A DNA stretch of 64,000 nucleotides from Terrilactibacillus laevilacticus. GTDB taxonomy: Bacteria > Bacillota > Bacilli > Bacillales > Sporolactobacillaceae. The stretch lies in contig NZ_VDCY01000001.1 in assembly GCF_006517395.1 (NCBI RefSeq), positions 310,001 to 374,000 on the forward strand, read 5' to 3'. Below are positions 53,637 to 63,416 of this stretch, piece after piece. Every line of letters begins with the position of its first letter. The stretch's first letter is position 1. The position numbers and the translations under genes were made by a program. The notes beneath the pieces were generated by a model. It made no database searches and was not told the origin of the DNA. It worked only from the letters and a program-made list of their open reading frames with translations.

Positions 53637-55028
53637 ATGGCATCATCATTGACACCTAAGCAAATTGTTCAGAAATTGGATCAATTTATTATCGGTCAAG
53701 ATAAGGCAAAACGAGCCGTAGCAGTTGCATTAAGGAATCGCTATCGCCGAACTCTGTTAGATGACAAAATGCGTGAAGAAATTGTTCCTAAAAATATCCT
53801 CATGATAGGACCTACAGGGGTTGGAAAAACTGAGATTGCTAGACGTTTAGCCAAGTTAGTCGCTGCCCCATTTGTTAAGTTGGAAGCCACAAAATTTACA
53901 GAAGTCGGGTACGTTGGTAGGGATGTTGAATCGATGGTCAGGGATCTCGTAGAAACAGCAATCCGATTAGTTAAAGAAGAAAAAATGGCAAACGTTCAAT
54001 CGAAAGCAAAAGATGCGGCTAATAAAGAGCTTGTTAAGTTGCTTGTACCTGGGAAACAAAAAACGACCCAGGCAAAGAATCCATTAGAAATGTTGTTTAG
54101 TGGCCAAAAATCTGAACAAGAAACGGAAGAAGAAATAACGGACTCAATAAAAGAAAAGCGAAGACAAACAGCTAGACTTCTAGAACTTGGAGAACTAGAA
54201 GATCATTTGGTTACCATTGAGGTAGAAGAAACTCAGACGAGTGGCATGTTTGACATCTTTCAAAACTCGGGTATGGAACAAGCGGGTATTAACTTTCAGG
54301 ACATGTTAAGCAGTGTCGTGCCAAAGAAAAAGAAAAAAAGAAAACTAACTGTAAGTGAAGCAAGAAAAGTTTTAACTCAAGATGCGGCCTTAAAGCTCAT
54401 CGATATGGACGAAGTGACACAAGAGGCTGTTACAAGAGCCGAGGAAACGGGTATCATTTTTATCGACGAAATAGATAAAATTACCAGTAAAGGTCAAAAT
54501 TCAGGTGATGTCTCAAGAGAAGGCGTTCAAAGAGACATTCTTCCGATCGTTGAAGGTTCTACCGTGATGACGAAATATGGCGCTGTTAAGACTGACTATA
54601 TTCTATTTATTGCAGCGGGAGCTTTTCATCTATCTAAACCATCTGATCTGATTCCAGAACTTCAGGGACGGTTCCCAATACGTGTTGAATTATCCAGCTT
54701 GTCTGTTGATGATTTTGTCAATATTTTGGTTGAACCCAATAATGCGTTATTAAAACAATATCAAGCATTATTAAAAACTGAAGGTATGAATATTAAATTT
54801 TCTGACGAAGCTATTCATAAGCTCGCTTCCATTGCTTATGAAGTGAATCAAGAGACGGAAAATATTGGTGCAAGACGGTTACATACCATTTTAGAGAAGT
54901 TGCTGGAAGACTTATCTTTTGAAGCACCAGAAATAACTTTAGAGGAAATAACGATTACACCAGAGTATGTCGAAGAAAAATTATCTAACATTGTAAAAAA
55001 TAGGGATTTGAGTCAATACATTTTATAA
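53637..55028 (+). CDS. hslU: ATP-dependent protease ATPase subunit HslU (ClpY)
   Basis: AAA+ unfoldase ring feeding HslV. 463 residues with Walker [18 protein letters not shown], the pore motif GYVGRDV, an intermediate domain (about 110-240), Walker [11 protein letters not shown], and sensor 2 in [18 protein letters not shown], ending in a hydrophobic SQYIL tail used to activate HslV. AAGGAGG precedes the ATG, 17 bases after hslV. Confidence 0.97.
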   Translation: MASSLTPKQIVQKLDQFIIGQDKAKRAVAVALRNRYRRTLLDDKMREEIVPKNILMIGPTGVGKTEIARRLAKLVAAPFVKLEATKFTEVGYVGRDVESMVRDLVETAIRLVKEEKMANVQSKAKDAANKELVKLLVPGKQKTTQAKNPLEMLFSGQKSEQETEEEITDSIKEKRRQTARLLELGELEDHLVTIEVEETQTSGMFDIFQNSGMEQAGINFQDMLSSVVPKKKKKRKLTVSEARKVLTQDAALKLIDMDEVTQEAVTRAEETGIIFIDEIDKITSKGQNSGDVSREGVQRDILPIVEGSTVMTKYGAVKTDYILFIAAGAFHLSKPSDLIPELQGRFPIRVELSSLSVDDFVNILVEPNNALLKQYQALLKTEGMNIKFSDEAIHKLASIAYEVNQETENIGARRLHTILEKLLEDLSFEAPEITLEEITITPEYVEEKLSNIVKNRDLSQYIL

Positions 55029-55178
55029 TTCCATTTTTTATATCAATTTAAAGCCTTCAATTCTTATAGAAAATCTTGTGTTTGTCGTTCTAAGCTATAC
55101 CTATATGAACGATGCTAATCTAAGTTGATTTTTAGAATTGTCAACGGTTTAATAACCAATATCAGGAGGAAGTAATTT

Positions 55179-55955
55179 ATGTCATTATTAGAAAAAACAA
55201 GAAAGATCAATAATATGCTTCAAGGAGCAAAAACTCCAGTTAACTTTAATGAAATGGCTGAAACTTTAAGAGATATTATTGAAACAAACACTTTTGTCGT
55301 CAGTCGCCGTGGTAAACTTTTAGGTCTATCTTTAAAACTAGAAATTGAAAATGATCGTGTGAAAAACATGTTTGAAAGCAAACAATTTCCAGAAGAGTAT
55401 ACACAAAGTTTATTTACGATAACAGAAACTTCTTCAAACCTTGATGTAAATAGTCCGTTTACTGCTTTTCCGACAGAAAACAAAGATTTATTTTCTAATG
55501 GTTTGACGACAATAGTCCCAATCGTTGGTGGTGGAGAACGTCTTGGTACATTAGTGCTTTCACGAATTTCTAAAGAATTCACAGATGAAGATTTAATTCT
55601 AGCTGAATATGGAGCAACCGTTGTAGGTATGGAAATTCTTCGAGAAAAAACCGAAGAAATTGAAGAAGAAGCTCGTGAAAAAGCGATTGTTCAAATGGCA
55701 ATAAGTTCATTATCTTATAGTGAATTAGAAGCTATCGAACATATTTTTGAAGAATTAGATGGCAAAGAAGGTCTACTTGTCGCAAGTAAAATAGCTGACC
55801 GAGTAGGTATTACTCGTTCTGTTATCGTAAACGCTTTGAGAAAACTTGAAAGTGCGGGTGTCATCGAATCTCGATCTCTTGGGATGAAAGGAACATATAT
55901 TAAAGTTTTAAATGACAAATTTTTATTTGAGTTAAATCGTATAAAAGGTGAATAA
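55179..55955 (+). CDS. codY: GTP- and branched-chain amino acid-sensing regulator CodY
   Basis: Global repressor of stationary-phase and nitrogen genes. 258 residues: N-terminal GAF domain ([15 protein letters not shown]..., [11 protein letters not shown]), a linker helix, and a C-terminal winged helix with the conserved [28 protein letters not shown] precedes the ATG. Position after hslVU is conserved; a terminator separates it from the flagellar operon. Confidence 0.97.
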   Translation: MSLLEKTRKINNMLQGAKTPVNFNEMAETLRDIIETNTFVVSRRGKLLGLSLKLEIENDRVKNMFESKQFPEEYTQSLFTITETSSNLDVNSPFTAFPTENKDLFSNGLTTIVPIVGGGERLGTLVLSRISKEFTDEDLILAEYGATVVGMEILREKTEEIEEEAREKAIVQMAISSLSYSELEAIEHIFEELDGKEGLLVASKIADRVGITRSVIVNALRKLESAGVIESRSLGMKGTYIKVLNDKFLFELNRIKGE

Positions 55956-55971
55956 GCCAAACCGAAATTCT

Positions 55972-56007
55972 AAAGGGTCTATCCGTAATAGCGGATGGAC
56001 CTTTTTT
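55972..56007 (+). terminator. Terminator after codY
   Basis: AAAGGGTCTATCCG and CGGATGGACCTTTTTT form a long stem with one mismatch and a T-run. Confidence 0.9.
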
Positions 56008-56101
56008 GGTGTAAAAAAAGAGAATTAGAGGATATGTTCCTTTACCGATGGGTGTTACACTTTTGTAAAATAAATGCCATGATAAAAAGGAGTAATGTCT
56101 A

Positions 56102-56131
56102 TTGACAAATTAGAAATATATATGATATAAA
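56102..56131 (+). promoter_or_regulatory. Candidate sigma-A promoter of the fla/che operon
   Basis: TTGACA (56102) and TATAAA (56126) with an 18-base spacer, 130 bases upstream of flgB and after the codY terminator. No clear sigma-D-type box was found in this interval. Confidence 0.55.
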
Positions 56132-56261
56132 AATAGATCTTTATACCTAATTCGATAGAATTTTATTATGAGCAAAATGTAGAATTTAGTGGAAATACGT
56201 AGACAAAGCGCGAATTATTGTTAAAATAATGTTATAGACTTGTAGTATTAGGAGGTTCGTA

Positions 56262-56642
56262 ATGGATATTTTCTCAAATACATTGATACCAAAATTAGAA
56301 AATGCGATGAACCGTTCCATTGCGATCCAAAATGTAACAGCTCAGAATGTTTCGAATGTCGATACTCCAAATTATAGGGCGAAGCAAGTTGTTTTCCAAG
56401 ATGAACTTGATCGCGCTATACAGGCAAAAAAAACGGAATCACGGCATCTTTCATTTTCAGGTGATCATGCAGATTATCGTATAGTAAACAGTACGGTTGG
56501 TGCTATTCAAAGTAATGGAAATAATGTTGACATTGATGCTCAAATGACGACATTGGCTCAAAATCAAATTTATTACCAGGCTCTAGAAACAGCTATTAAT
56601 CACAAATTTAATCAAATTAAAACTGTATTAGGAGGAAACTAG
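56262..56642 (+). CDS. flgB: Flagellar basal body rod protein FlgB
   Basis: Proximal rod subunit exported by the flagellar type III apparatus. 126 residues with the rod-family N-terminus ending in NVTAQNVSNVDTPNYRAKQV and a helical C-terminus (QNQIYYQALETAINHKFNQI). AGGAGG precedes the ATG. First gene of the fla/che operon; one base before flgC. Confidence 0.96.
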   Translation: MDIFSNTLIPKLENAMNRSIAIQNVTAQNVSNVDTPNYRAKQVVFQDELDRAIQAKKTESRHLSFSGDHADYRIVNSTVGAIQSNGNNVDIDAQMTTLAQNQIYYQALETAINHKFNQIKTVLGGN

Positions 56643-56643
56643 A

Positions 56644-57090
56644 ATGGGGATGTTTGATGGGTTGAATATCTCTGCTTCTGGATTAACGGCTCAAAGGCTA
56701 CGTATGGATGTTATTTCTTCTAATATTGCCAACGCTGATACCACAAGGGATAAGCAAGTGAATGGACAATGGCAGCCTTACCGGCGAAAAATTGTGGAAA
56801 TGTCACCGGCAAATAGCCCTTTTCAATCTTTTTTAAATCAAGCTGTAGGGTCTTCTGCGGGAAGTGGAGTTAAGGTTACAGAAATTACGGAGGATCAAAC
56901 CCCTTTTAACATGACCTATGAACCGTATCATCCAGACGCTGATAATAACGGGTATGTCAGAACACCCAATGTAGATCCATTGAAAGAAATGGTAGATTTA
57001 ATGAATTCACAAAGGTCTTATGAGGCTAATGTGACCGTCATGAATGCTAATAAAAGTATGCTTACAAAAGCACTTGAGATCGGAAAGTAG
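56644..57090 (+). CDS. flgC: Flagellar basal body rod protein FlgC
   Basis: Rod subunit, 148 residues: MFDGLNISASGLTAQRLRMD-VISSNIANADT at the N-terminus and the paired helix YVRTPNVDPLKEMVDLMNSQRSYEANVTV at the C-terminus. Start follows AGGAGGAAAC from the flgB end. Confidence 0.97.
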   Translation: MGMFDGLNISASGLTAQRLRMDVISSNIANADTTRDKQVNGQWQPYRRKIVEMSPANSPFQSFLNQAVGSSAGSGVKVTEITEDQTPFNMTYEPYHPDADNNGYVRTPNVDPLKEMVDLMNSQRSYEANVTVMNANKSMLTKALEIGK

Positions 57091-57101
57091 GTGATTAAAC
57101 G

Positions 57102-57404
57102 GTGGATATATCAGCCATTAATATGAAGGGACTTCAGAATGTCATTACTTCTTCAAAAACAGATTCGTCGGTTAGCAAAACATCAAGCTCTTTTTCAAAC
57201 ATATTCGACAAAGCCATCAATGCTCTGAATGAATCCCAGAAGGAATCGGATCAAGCAGTCACAGATCTTATCTCAGGTAAAAATCAAGATCTACATAATG
57301 TCATGATCTCTCTGACTAAATCGGATGTCCTTATGCAGACAGCCACGCAATTTAGAAACAAAGCCATTGATGCTTATCAAGAAATTATGAGAATGCAAGT
57401 ATGA
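57102..57404 (+). CDS. fliE: Flagellar hook-basal body protein FliE
   Basis: Adaptor between MS ring and rod. 100 residues with a Ser-rich N-terminus (SSKTDSSVSKTSSSFSNIF) and the conserved C-terminal VMISLTKSDVLMQTATQFRN-KAIDAYQEIMRM. GTG start; the ribosome binding site (AGTAGGTG) is modest. Confidence 0.95.
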   Translation: MDISAINMKGLQNVITSSKTDSSVSKTSSSFSNIFDKAINALNESQKESDQAVTDLISGKNQDLHNVMISLTKSDVLMQTATQFRNKAIDAYQEIMRMQV

Positions 57405-57447
57405 TAAACCTGCCAACTCGACTTGATAGCATGATATGGAGGTAGCA

Positions 57448-59043
57448 ATGAAAGAAAAAGCATTAAACCTATTTAAGCTAATAAAAGAAAAGTGGCAGGG
57501 TACAAGCAAAAAACAAAAGAGTTGGATGATTGGCTCCTTTCTTTTTGTTATTATCCTTACGATTGTTATATCAATGTTAATGTCAGTAAAACACTATACC
57601 CCGTTGTATAGTAATTTATCCGCTGATGAAGCTGGGCAAATTAAAGAAACGCTGGACAGTAAAAAAGTACCTTATCAGCTATCTAATGGGGGTACAACCA
57701 TTAGTGTTCCGAAAGAAGAAGTAGATCGTTTAAAAGTAGAATTAGCATCACAAGGTATACCTAAATCTGGTGAAATTGACTATTCTTTTTTTGGGAAAAA
57801 TGCCAGCTTTGGCATGACAGATAAAGAATTCGACGTATTAGAACGTGCTGCCATGCAAACGGAACTCGCCCATTTAATCACCCAGACGAAAGGTGTTAAA
57901 TCTGCCAAAGTGATGATCAACTTACCTGATAGCAACGTTTGGGTTGGTCAGGATGCTGATGCAAGTAAAGCATCAGCTTCAATTGTTCTAAACTTAGATC
58001 CGGGTTATCAACTTTCTGATAATCAAGTTCAAGGGCTATATCATTTAGTATCAAAAAGCGTTCCTAACCTCCCTGAAGATAATATCGTCATCACTGATCA
58101 ATACTTTAACTATTATGACAAAAAAACATTTGACGGATCTTCTGGTGATGGATCCACGTTAGCTCAATATGATCAACAACGCCAAATAAAACAGGATATT
58201 GAAAGAGGAATCCAACAAAAGGTAAGTCAAATGCTTGGAATGATGATGGGTAATGATAAAGTTGTAGTCAATGTGAGCACAGCACTTGACTTTACAAAGC
58301 AAAAATCAACTGAGGAATTGGTTGAGCCTGTTGATAAACAGACAATGGACGGTCTTCAAGTATCTTCCGAAAAAATTACAGAAACGTATTCTGGCAACGG
58401 TGCTGGTGGACAGGTAGGAACGGGAAATCAAGACGTAACGACATATCAAGGAAACACGAATTCTAATGGTAATTATAAAAAAGTCGAAGAACGAGTTAAT
58501 AATGAATTTAATCGCATTCATCGAACGATTGTTAATAGCCCTTATACAATTAAGGACCTTGGTATTCAGGTCATGGTTGAGCCACCTAAACCAAATCAAC
58601 CTTCTTCTTTATCTGCACAGAGTGTTAATGACATAAAACAAATTTTAAACACAATTATTAAAACCTCATTAACAGACAGCCAAGGAGCTGAATTAGATCC
58701 AGCCACAATTAGTCAAAAGTCTGTGGTTTCTGTCGGCAAGTTTAATGGGAAAACAAACACCACACAGATTCCAAAGCAATCGAATCTTTGGTTTTATATT
58801 ACTGGTGGTATTTTGCTTGCCATCATTATCTTGCTCATCATTTTGTTATTGAGAAAAAGAAATAAGGATCAAGAAGATGAGATTAACGATCAATCTATTA
58901 CAAATCCAAGAGTCGCAAACCTTGAAGAAGCGATCGAATCAGATTCTCCAGAGAAAAATAAATACCGTCAATTGGAACAGATGGCAAATCAGAATCCAAC
59001 TGAATTTGTTAAATTACTTAGAAGCTGGCTTTCTGAAGATTAA
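57448..59043 (+). CDS. fliF: Flagellar MS-ring protein FliF
   Basis: Inner-membrane ring of the basal body. 531 residues: a membrane helix at about 29-50 (WMIGSFLFVIILTIVISMLM), the periplasm-facing ring-building region with LPDSNVWVG and SVPNLPEDNIVITD, a second membrane helix near 450-472 (FYITGGILLAIIILLIILLL), and a cytoplasmic FliG-binding tail. ATG 57448 after TGGAGG is preferred to an in-frame ATG 12 bases earlier that overlaps the ribosome binding site. Confidence 0.96.
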   Translation: MKEKALNLFKLIKEKWQGTSKKQKSWMIGSFLFVIILTIVISMLMSVKHYTPLYSNLSADEAGQIKETLDSKKVPYQLSNGGTTISVPKEEVDRLKVELASQGIPKSGEIDYSFFGKNASFGMTDKEFDVLERAAMQTELAHLITQTKGVKSAKVMINLPDSNVWVGQDADASKASASIVLNLDPGYQLSDNQVQGLYHLVSKSVPNLPEDNIVITDQYFNYYDKKTFDGSSGDGSTLAQYDQQRQIKQDIERGIQQKVSQMLGMMMGNDKVVVNVSTALDFTKQKSTEELVEPVDKQTMDGLQVSSEKITETYSGNGAGGQVGTGNQDVTTYQGNTNSNGNYKKVEERVNNEFNRIHRTIVNSPYTIKDLGIQVMVEPPKPNQPSSLSAQSVNDIKQILNTIIKTSLTDSQGAELDPATISQKSVVSVGKFNGKTNTTQIPKQSNLWFYITGGILLAIIILLIILLLRKRNKDQEDEINDQSITNPRVANLEEAIESDSPEKNKYRQLEQMANQNPTEFVKLLRSWLSED

Positions 59044-59056
59044 GGAGGGCTGACAG

Positions 59057-60067
59057 GTGAAGCATAAAGAGTTAACAGGACGACAAAAGGCGGCTATTTT
59101 ATTAATTACATTAGGTGCCGAGGTCTCTAGTCAAATTTTCAAACACTTAACCGATCAGGAAATGGAAGACTTAACCTTAGAAATATCGCAAGTGAGAACG
59201 ATTGATAAGGATATAAAGGCCCAAGTGGTTGATGAGTTTTTTCAAACAGCCATGGCACAAGAATATATATCACAAGGTGGAATTGGCTACGCTAAAAAAA
59301 TATTAGAGAAAGCCATTGGTCCTGAAGCGGCCATAGATGTTATCAATCGCTTAACATCGACACTTCAAGTTAAACCTTTTGACTTTATGAGAAAGACAGA
59401 TGCTCATCAAATTTTGAATTTTATTCAGCAAGAGCATCCACAGACGATTGCTTTAGTCCTGTCTTATCTAAATCCAGATCAAGCAGCCCAAATTCTGTCA
59501 GCACTCCCTCAAGAACGTCAAGCAGACGTAGCAAAAAGAATCGCAACAATGGATCGCACTTCACCTGAAGTGATCAGTCAAGTGGAACGTGTATTAGAAA
59601 AGAAACTCTCGGCAACGGCGGTCACTCAGGATTATACGCAAACAGGTGGAATTGCCGCTATCGTTGATGTTTTAAATGGTGTTGATCGTACAACTGAGAG
59701 AAATATTTTAGATAACCTAAATTTACAGGATCCTGATTTAGCGGATGAGATAAAAAATCGTATGTTTGTCTTTGAGGACATTATTGTCCTTGATGATCGT
59801 GCTATACAACGAATCATTAGAGAAACCGATAATGAAGATCTTGTCCTTGCATTGAAGACAGCCAGTGAAGAAGTGAGAAAAGTCTTATTCTCGAATATGT
59901 CTGAGAGAATGGCTGAAACTTTCCGTGAAGAAATGGAATTCATGGGTCCAGTTAGATTACGAGATGTGGAAGAAGCACAAACACGGATCGTTAATATCAT
60001 TCGAAAACTTGAAGATGCCGGCGAAATAGTGATCGCACGTGGCGGGGGAGATGATATTATTGTCTAA
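59057..60067 (+). CDS. fliG: Flagellar motor switch protein FliG
   Basis: Rotor protein transmitting torque from stators. 336 residues: three domains with LTGRQKAAILLITLG, the middle EHPQTIALVLSYLNPDQAA, and the charged torque helix segment LDDRAIQRIIRETDNEDLVLAL near the C-terminus, ending ARGGGDDIIV. GTG start after TAAGGAGGG. Confidence 0.97.
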   Translation: MKHKELTGRQKAAILLITLGAEVSSQIFKHLTDQEMEDLTLEISQVRTIDKDIKAQVVDEFFQTAMAQEYISQGGIGYAKKILEKAIGPEAAIDVINRLTSTLQVKPFDFMRKTDAHQILNFIQQEHPQTIALVLSYLNPDQAAQILSALPQERQADVAKRIATMDRTSPEVISQVERVLEKKLSATAVTQDYTQTGGIAAIVDVLNGVDRTTERNILDNLNLQDPDLADEIKNRMFVFEDIIVLDDRAIQRIIRETDNEDLVLALKTASEEVRKVLFSNMSERMAETFREEMEFMGPVRLRDVEEAQTRIVNIIRKLEDAGEIVIARGGGDDIIV

Positions 60068-60797
60068 TGTCATTAAGTCGCCTTTTCATAGAGAAAAGAA
60101 AAAAATTATTAAGCTTGAAACGATAAAACTCGAAGAAAATAAACAAACTAGTGCAGATCTGACTACTGAAAACATGATCCAACAAGCACAGCAAAAGGCT
60201 GATGAAATTCTCACACAAGCCAAAAGAATAAGTGAACAACTTTTGGAAGAGAGAAAACAAGAGGAATTACACTTCAAAGCATACTGTGAGCAACAGGTTC
60301 TAGAAAAAAGAAAAGAAGGTTATGAAGATGGTTTTTCAAAAGGTGAGTCAGAAGGATATGAGGCTTATTTAGACAAATTAAAAGAGGCAGACAACATCAT
60401 CGTTAAAGCCAATCATACGTATCAAAAGATCCTATCAAAAGCGGAACCTGACATCATTCTTTTATCAATACAAATTGCAGAAAAAATTATTTCTACGTCA
60501 TTAGAGAGTGGGAAAGAAAACTGGATCAGTCTCGTCAAAGCAGCTATAAATGAAGTAAAAGATCAGGATGAGATCCATCTCACAGTATCTCCAACGTGGT
60601 TTGAATATTTAAACGATTGTTTTGATGAATTACAGACGTACATGAACCAATCTCAACTTTTTATCCATTGTGACATGGATATGAAAGATCATGATTGTGT
60701 TATCGAAACACCTCTTGGAAAAATTGATGCAAGCGTGGATACTCAATTATCTGTCATTAAATCCAAGTTGTTAGATATTTTAGGAGAAAGCCAATGA
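60060..60797 (+). CDS. fliH: Flagellar export ATPase regulator FliH
   Basis: Binds and regulates the export ATPase FliI. About 245 residues: a highly charged N-terminal coiled coil (about 30-120) and a C-terminal domain with IILLSIQIAEKII and ETPLGKIDASVDTQLSVIK. I chose TTG 60060 (product MSNVIKSPF), nine bases after GGGGGAG; an ATG at 60051 and GTG at 60039 are in frame. Overlaps fliG and fliI. Confidence 0.92.
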   Translation: MSNVIKSPFHREKKKIIKLETIKLEENKQTSADLTTENMIQQAQQKADEILTQAKRISEQLLEERKQEELHFKAYCEQQVLEKRKEGYEDGFSKGESEGYEAYLDKLKEADNIIVKANHTYQKILSKAEPDIILLSIQIAEKIISTSLESGKENWISLVKAAINEVKDQDEIHLTVSPTWFEYLNDCFDELQTYMNQSQLFIHCDMDMKDHDCVIETPLGKIDASVDTQLSVIKSKLLDILGESQ

Positions 60798-62095
60798 ACT
60801 TGGCGTATTTAACAGATCAGATTAATACCATCGATCCGTATCGACGCTTTGGAAAAATTACAAGAGTGGTTGGGTTATTGATTGAATCTAAGGGACCTGC
60901 TTCGTCCATCGGTGATGTATGTATCATAACAATTAAAAAAAGCCATAAGAAAATTAATGCTGAAGTTGTAGGTTTTCGAGATGAAAATATTTTACTTATG
61001 CCTTATACAGATGTCACACAAATTGCACCAGGAAGTCTAGTTGAAACGACAGGAAAACCTCTACAAATAAAAGTGAGTGAGAAATTAATCGGTCATGTAT
61101 GTGATAGTCTTGGTCATCCTTTAGATGGTTTTCAAATTCCGAGTGGATTTGACCAGGTACAGACAAGTCAATCACCACCCGATCCATTATCTCGGCCGAG
61201 AATTACTGAAAAACTCGAACTTGGGGTTAAATCGATTGATGCTCTTCTAACAGTAGGAAAAGGGCAACGGGTTGGAATATTTGCTGGTAGTGGTGTAGGA
61301 AAGAGTACGTTAATGGGAATGATTGCTCGGAACACATCGGCAGACTTGAATGTCATTGCACTTATTGGAGAACGAGGTCGTGAGGTTCGGGAATTTCTAG
61401 AAAAGGACCTTGGAAAAGAAGGGATGGCAAGATCAATTGTCATTGTGGCAACGAGTGATCAGCCAGCACTCAAACGAATAAAAGGTGCGATGACAGCTAC
61501 CGCGATCGCAGAATATTTTCGAGCGCAAGGTAAAAGTGTCTTGATGATGATGGATTCTTTAACAAGGGTGGCTATGGCCCAGCGTGAAATTGGTCTTGCA
61601 GTAGGTGAACCGCCAACGACAAAAGGCTATCCACCATCTGTATTTGCTCTGCTCCCACAGTTATTAGAACGTACGGGAACAGATCAAAATGGATCAATTA
61701 CAGCTTTTTATACGGTACTTGTTGATGGCGATGATTTAGATGAACCGATCTCTGACACCGCAAGAGGGATTTTAGATGGTCATATTGTTCTTGATAGAGC
61801 TTTAGCTCAAAAAGGACAATATCCTGCCATTAATCTTTTGAAAAGTGTAAGCCGCGTGATGAGCGGTATAGTAGATCAAGATCATCGGATGGCGGCAAAT
61901 CGATTTCGGTCGTTACTAGCTAAATATGTCGATTCAGAAGATCTCATTCAGATTGGAGCTTATAAAGCTGGAACCTCAAAGGAAATTGATGATGCTGTGA
62001 AATATTATCCTTCGATCCTACAATTTTTAAAACAGGATGAGACAGAATCCAGTCCACAACAAGAGTCTATATCTCAGTTGATATACCAATTTTGA
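60794..62095 (+). CDS. fliI: Flagellum-specific export ATPase FliI
   Basis: F1-beta-like ATPase driving flagellar protein export. 433 residues with Walker A GIFAGSGVGKSTLMGMIA, ALIGERGREVREF, Walker B VLMMMDSLTRVAMAQREIG and SDTARGILDGHIVLDR. Starts within the end of fliH after AGGAG. Confidence 0.97.
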   Translation: MNLAYLTDQINTIDPYRRFGKITRVVGLLIESKGPASSIGDVCIITIKKSHKKINAEVVGFRDENILLMPYTDVTQIAPGSLVETTGKPLQIKVSEKLIGHVCDSLGHPLDGFQIPSGFDQVQTSQSPPDPLSRPRITEKLELGVKSIDALLTVGKGQRVGIFAGSGVGKSTLMGMIARNTSADLNVIALIGERGREVREFLEKDLGKEGMARSIVIVATSDQPALKRIKGAMTATAIAEYFRAQGKSVLMMMDSLTRVAMAQREIGLAVGEPPTTKGYPPSVFALLPQLLERTGTDQNGSITAFYTVLVDGDDLDEPISDTARGILDGHIVLDRALAQKGQYPAINLLKSVSRVMSGIVDQDHRMAANRFRSLLAKYVDSEDLIQIGAYKAGTSKEIDDAVKYYPSILQFLKQDETESSPQQESISQLIYQF

Positions 62096-62108
62096 GAGGG
62101 TGGTATAA

Positions 62109-62546
62109 ATGGCATTTGAGTTTTCTTTAGAGAGGATTTTGAATTTAGCAGAAAGCGAAAAAAGTCAGTTAGAAATAGAATATCAAGCTGTTTATCAATT
62201 ATTTGAGCAATTAGCGCATCGCTTATTTCAATTAATAGAAAAAAAGAATACCATTCAATCTTGTTTGCAAGAAAAATTCAACGAATCTATTTCCATTCAT
62301 CAGATCACACATGAATTAGATACGATTGATTTATTTGATAGGAAGATTCAAGAACAAACAAAACAGTATGAAGAAGTGAAGCAACGTTTAGAAAAATTTC
62401 AAGATATTTTACAAGCAAAAAACACAGAAATCAAAAAATATGAACGTTTAAAGCAGTCGCAGCTTTCTCGTCATAAGATAAACAAAAAAAAGAAAGAATT
62501 GCAAAAGATGGACGAAACGGGTGCGCTTAGGTTTATAAGACAATAA
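62109..62546 (+). CDS. fliJ: Flagellar FliJ protein
   Basis: Central stalk-like coiled coil of the export ATPase. 145 residues beginning FEFSLERILNLAESEKSQLE and almost entirely helical and charged, ending with KKKELQKMDE. GAGGGTGG precedes the ATG. Assigned by pattern plus position after fliI. Confidence 0.92.
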   Translation: MAFEFSLERILNLAESEKSQLEIEYQAVYQLFEQLAHRLFQLIEKKNTIQSCLQEKFNESISIHQITHELDTIDLFDRKIQEQTKQYEEVKQRLEKFQDILQAKNTEIKKYERLKQSQLSRHKINKKKKELQKMDETGALRFIRQ

Positions 62547-62569
62547 AAGACTAAGGGGTTATGTGAAAA

Positions 62570-63199
62570 ATGGAGAAGACAAGTCTTGCATTAAAAACGA
62601 TTAAAGCGCTACTTGTCATTATCATTCCTATCATATTTTTGGGTATATTAACATTGCTGATTATGAATTTTGTTGGATTAAACCCAATGGCAGAAATGAA
62701 AAGCTTGATCAATGGAAAATCGGAAAAAACACACCAACTTGCCAATAAAGGAAACACCGTTCCTAATGATGCAACGGCCATGAGAAGGGAGATCGCATCA
62801 CAATCAAAAACGATTAATAAGTTACGTGATGAAATCACTCAAAAATCGGATCAAATTGATGCCTTAAATAAGCAGATTCAAGAAACAAGTTCAAATAAAC
62901 CAAAAAAACAAACTGATCCATCACAAGCTAGTCAGTCAAAAGCGAATTTGGTTAATCAAACTTATCGAAATATGGATCCAGAAAAAGCAGCAGCAATCTT
63001 TGAAAAAATGAGTGTTAAAGATGCTTCGGATTATATAAACATGCTTGACAATAAAACAAAAGCTCAAATTTTAAATAATATGGATCCAGCGAAAGCAGCC
63101 GATATTACGAAATTACTCAAGCCATCAAAGAATCAGCAAGAAGCTAGTATTGACAATACAACAGATTCTTCTAGTACGGGAACATTGTCTAGTCCTTGA
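62570..63199 (+). CDS. ylxF: YlxF, MotE-like flagellar operon protein
   Basis: 209 residues: a short cytoplasmic N-terminus, one membrane helix at about 13-37 (LLVIIIPIIFLGILTLLIMN), a coiled coil (about 70-110) and a C-terminal MgtE-N-like domain with YRNMDPEKAAAIFEKMSVKD and MDPAKAADITKLLKP. Homologues sit between fliJ and fliK. Probable role in motor or export chaperoning; not proven. MITE S6 follows after 71 bases. Confidence 0.9.
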   Translation: MEKTSLALKTIKALLVIIIPIIFLGILTLLIMNFVGLNPMAEMKSLINGKSEKTHQLANKGNTVPNDATAMRREIASQSKTINKLRDEITQKSDQIDALNKQIQETSSNKPKKQTDPSQASQSKANLVNQTYRNMDPEKAAAIFEKMSVKDASDYINMLDNKTKAQILNNMDPAKAADITKLLKPSKNQQEASIDNTTDSSSTGTLSSP

Positions 63200-63270
63200 A
63201 ATGATATGCCTTAATCATTTTTTGGAAGTGTCATTTTCGTGAAAGATAGGGATTTGTATTTATTCTTATA

Positions 63271-63395
63271 GAGGTTGTTCAAAAAGTCACCAAATGATAA
63301 GCTGCGAATCTCGGCGTTGGCTCGTTTTTCCGGTCCTCAAAACAGCGCCGCCTTGATCTTCTTGCTTCTAATTTGTCACCTTTTTGAACACGCAC
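63271..63395 (+). mobile_element. MITE copy S6 (shortest class, forward) inside the fla/che operon
   Basis: 125 bp, GAGGTTGTTCAAAAAGTCAC to TTTTTGAACACGCAC, with perfect TTATA duplications (63266-63270, 63396-63400). It lies between ylxF and fliK, so it interrupts an operon expected to be transcribed through. Like S1 it lacks the internal 28-bp hairpin. Confidence 0.93.
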
Positions 63396-63416
63396 TTATA
63401 GTGAAAGGAGGTGAAA

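Noticed and set aside
11092-63395. Possibility that the nine repeats form a CRISPR array or tandem repeat
   Set aside because: They are dispersed, in both orientations, with individual target duplications and no regular spacers or cas genes.
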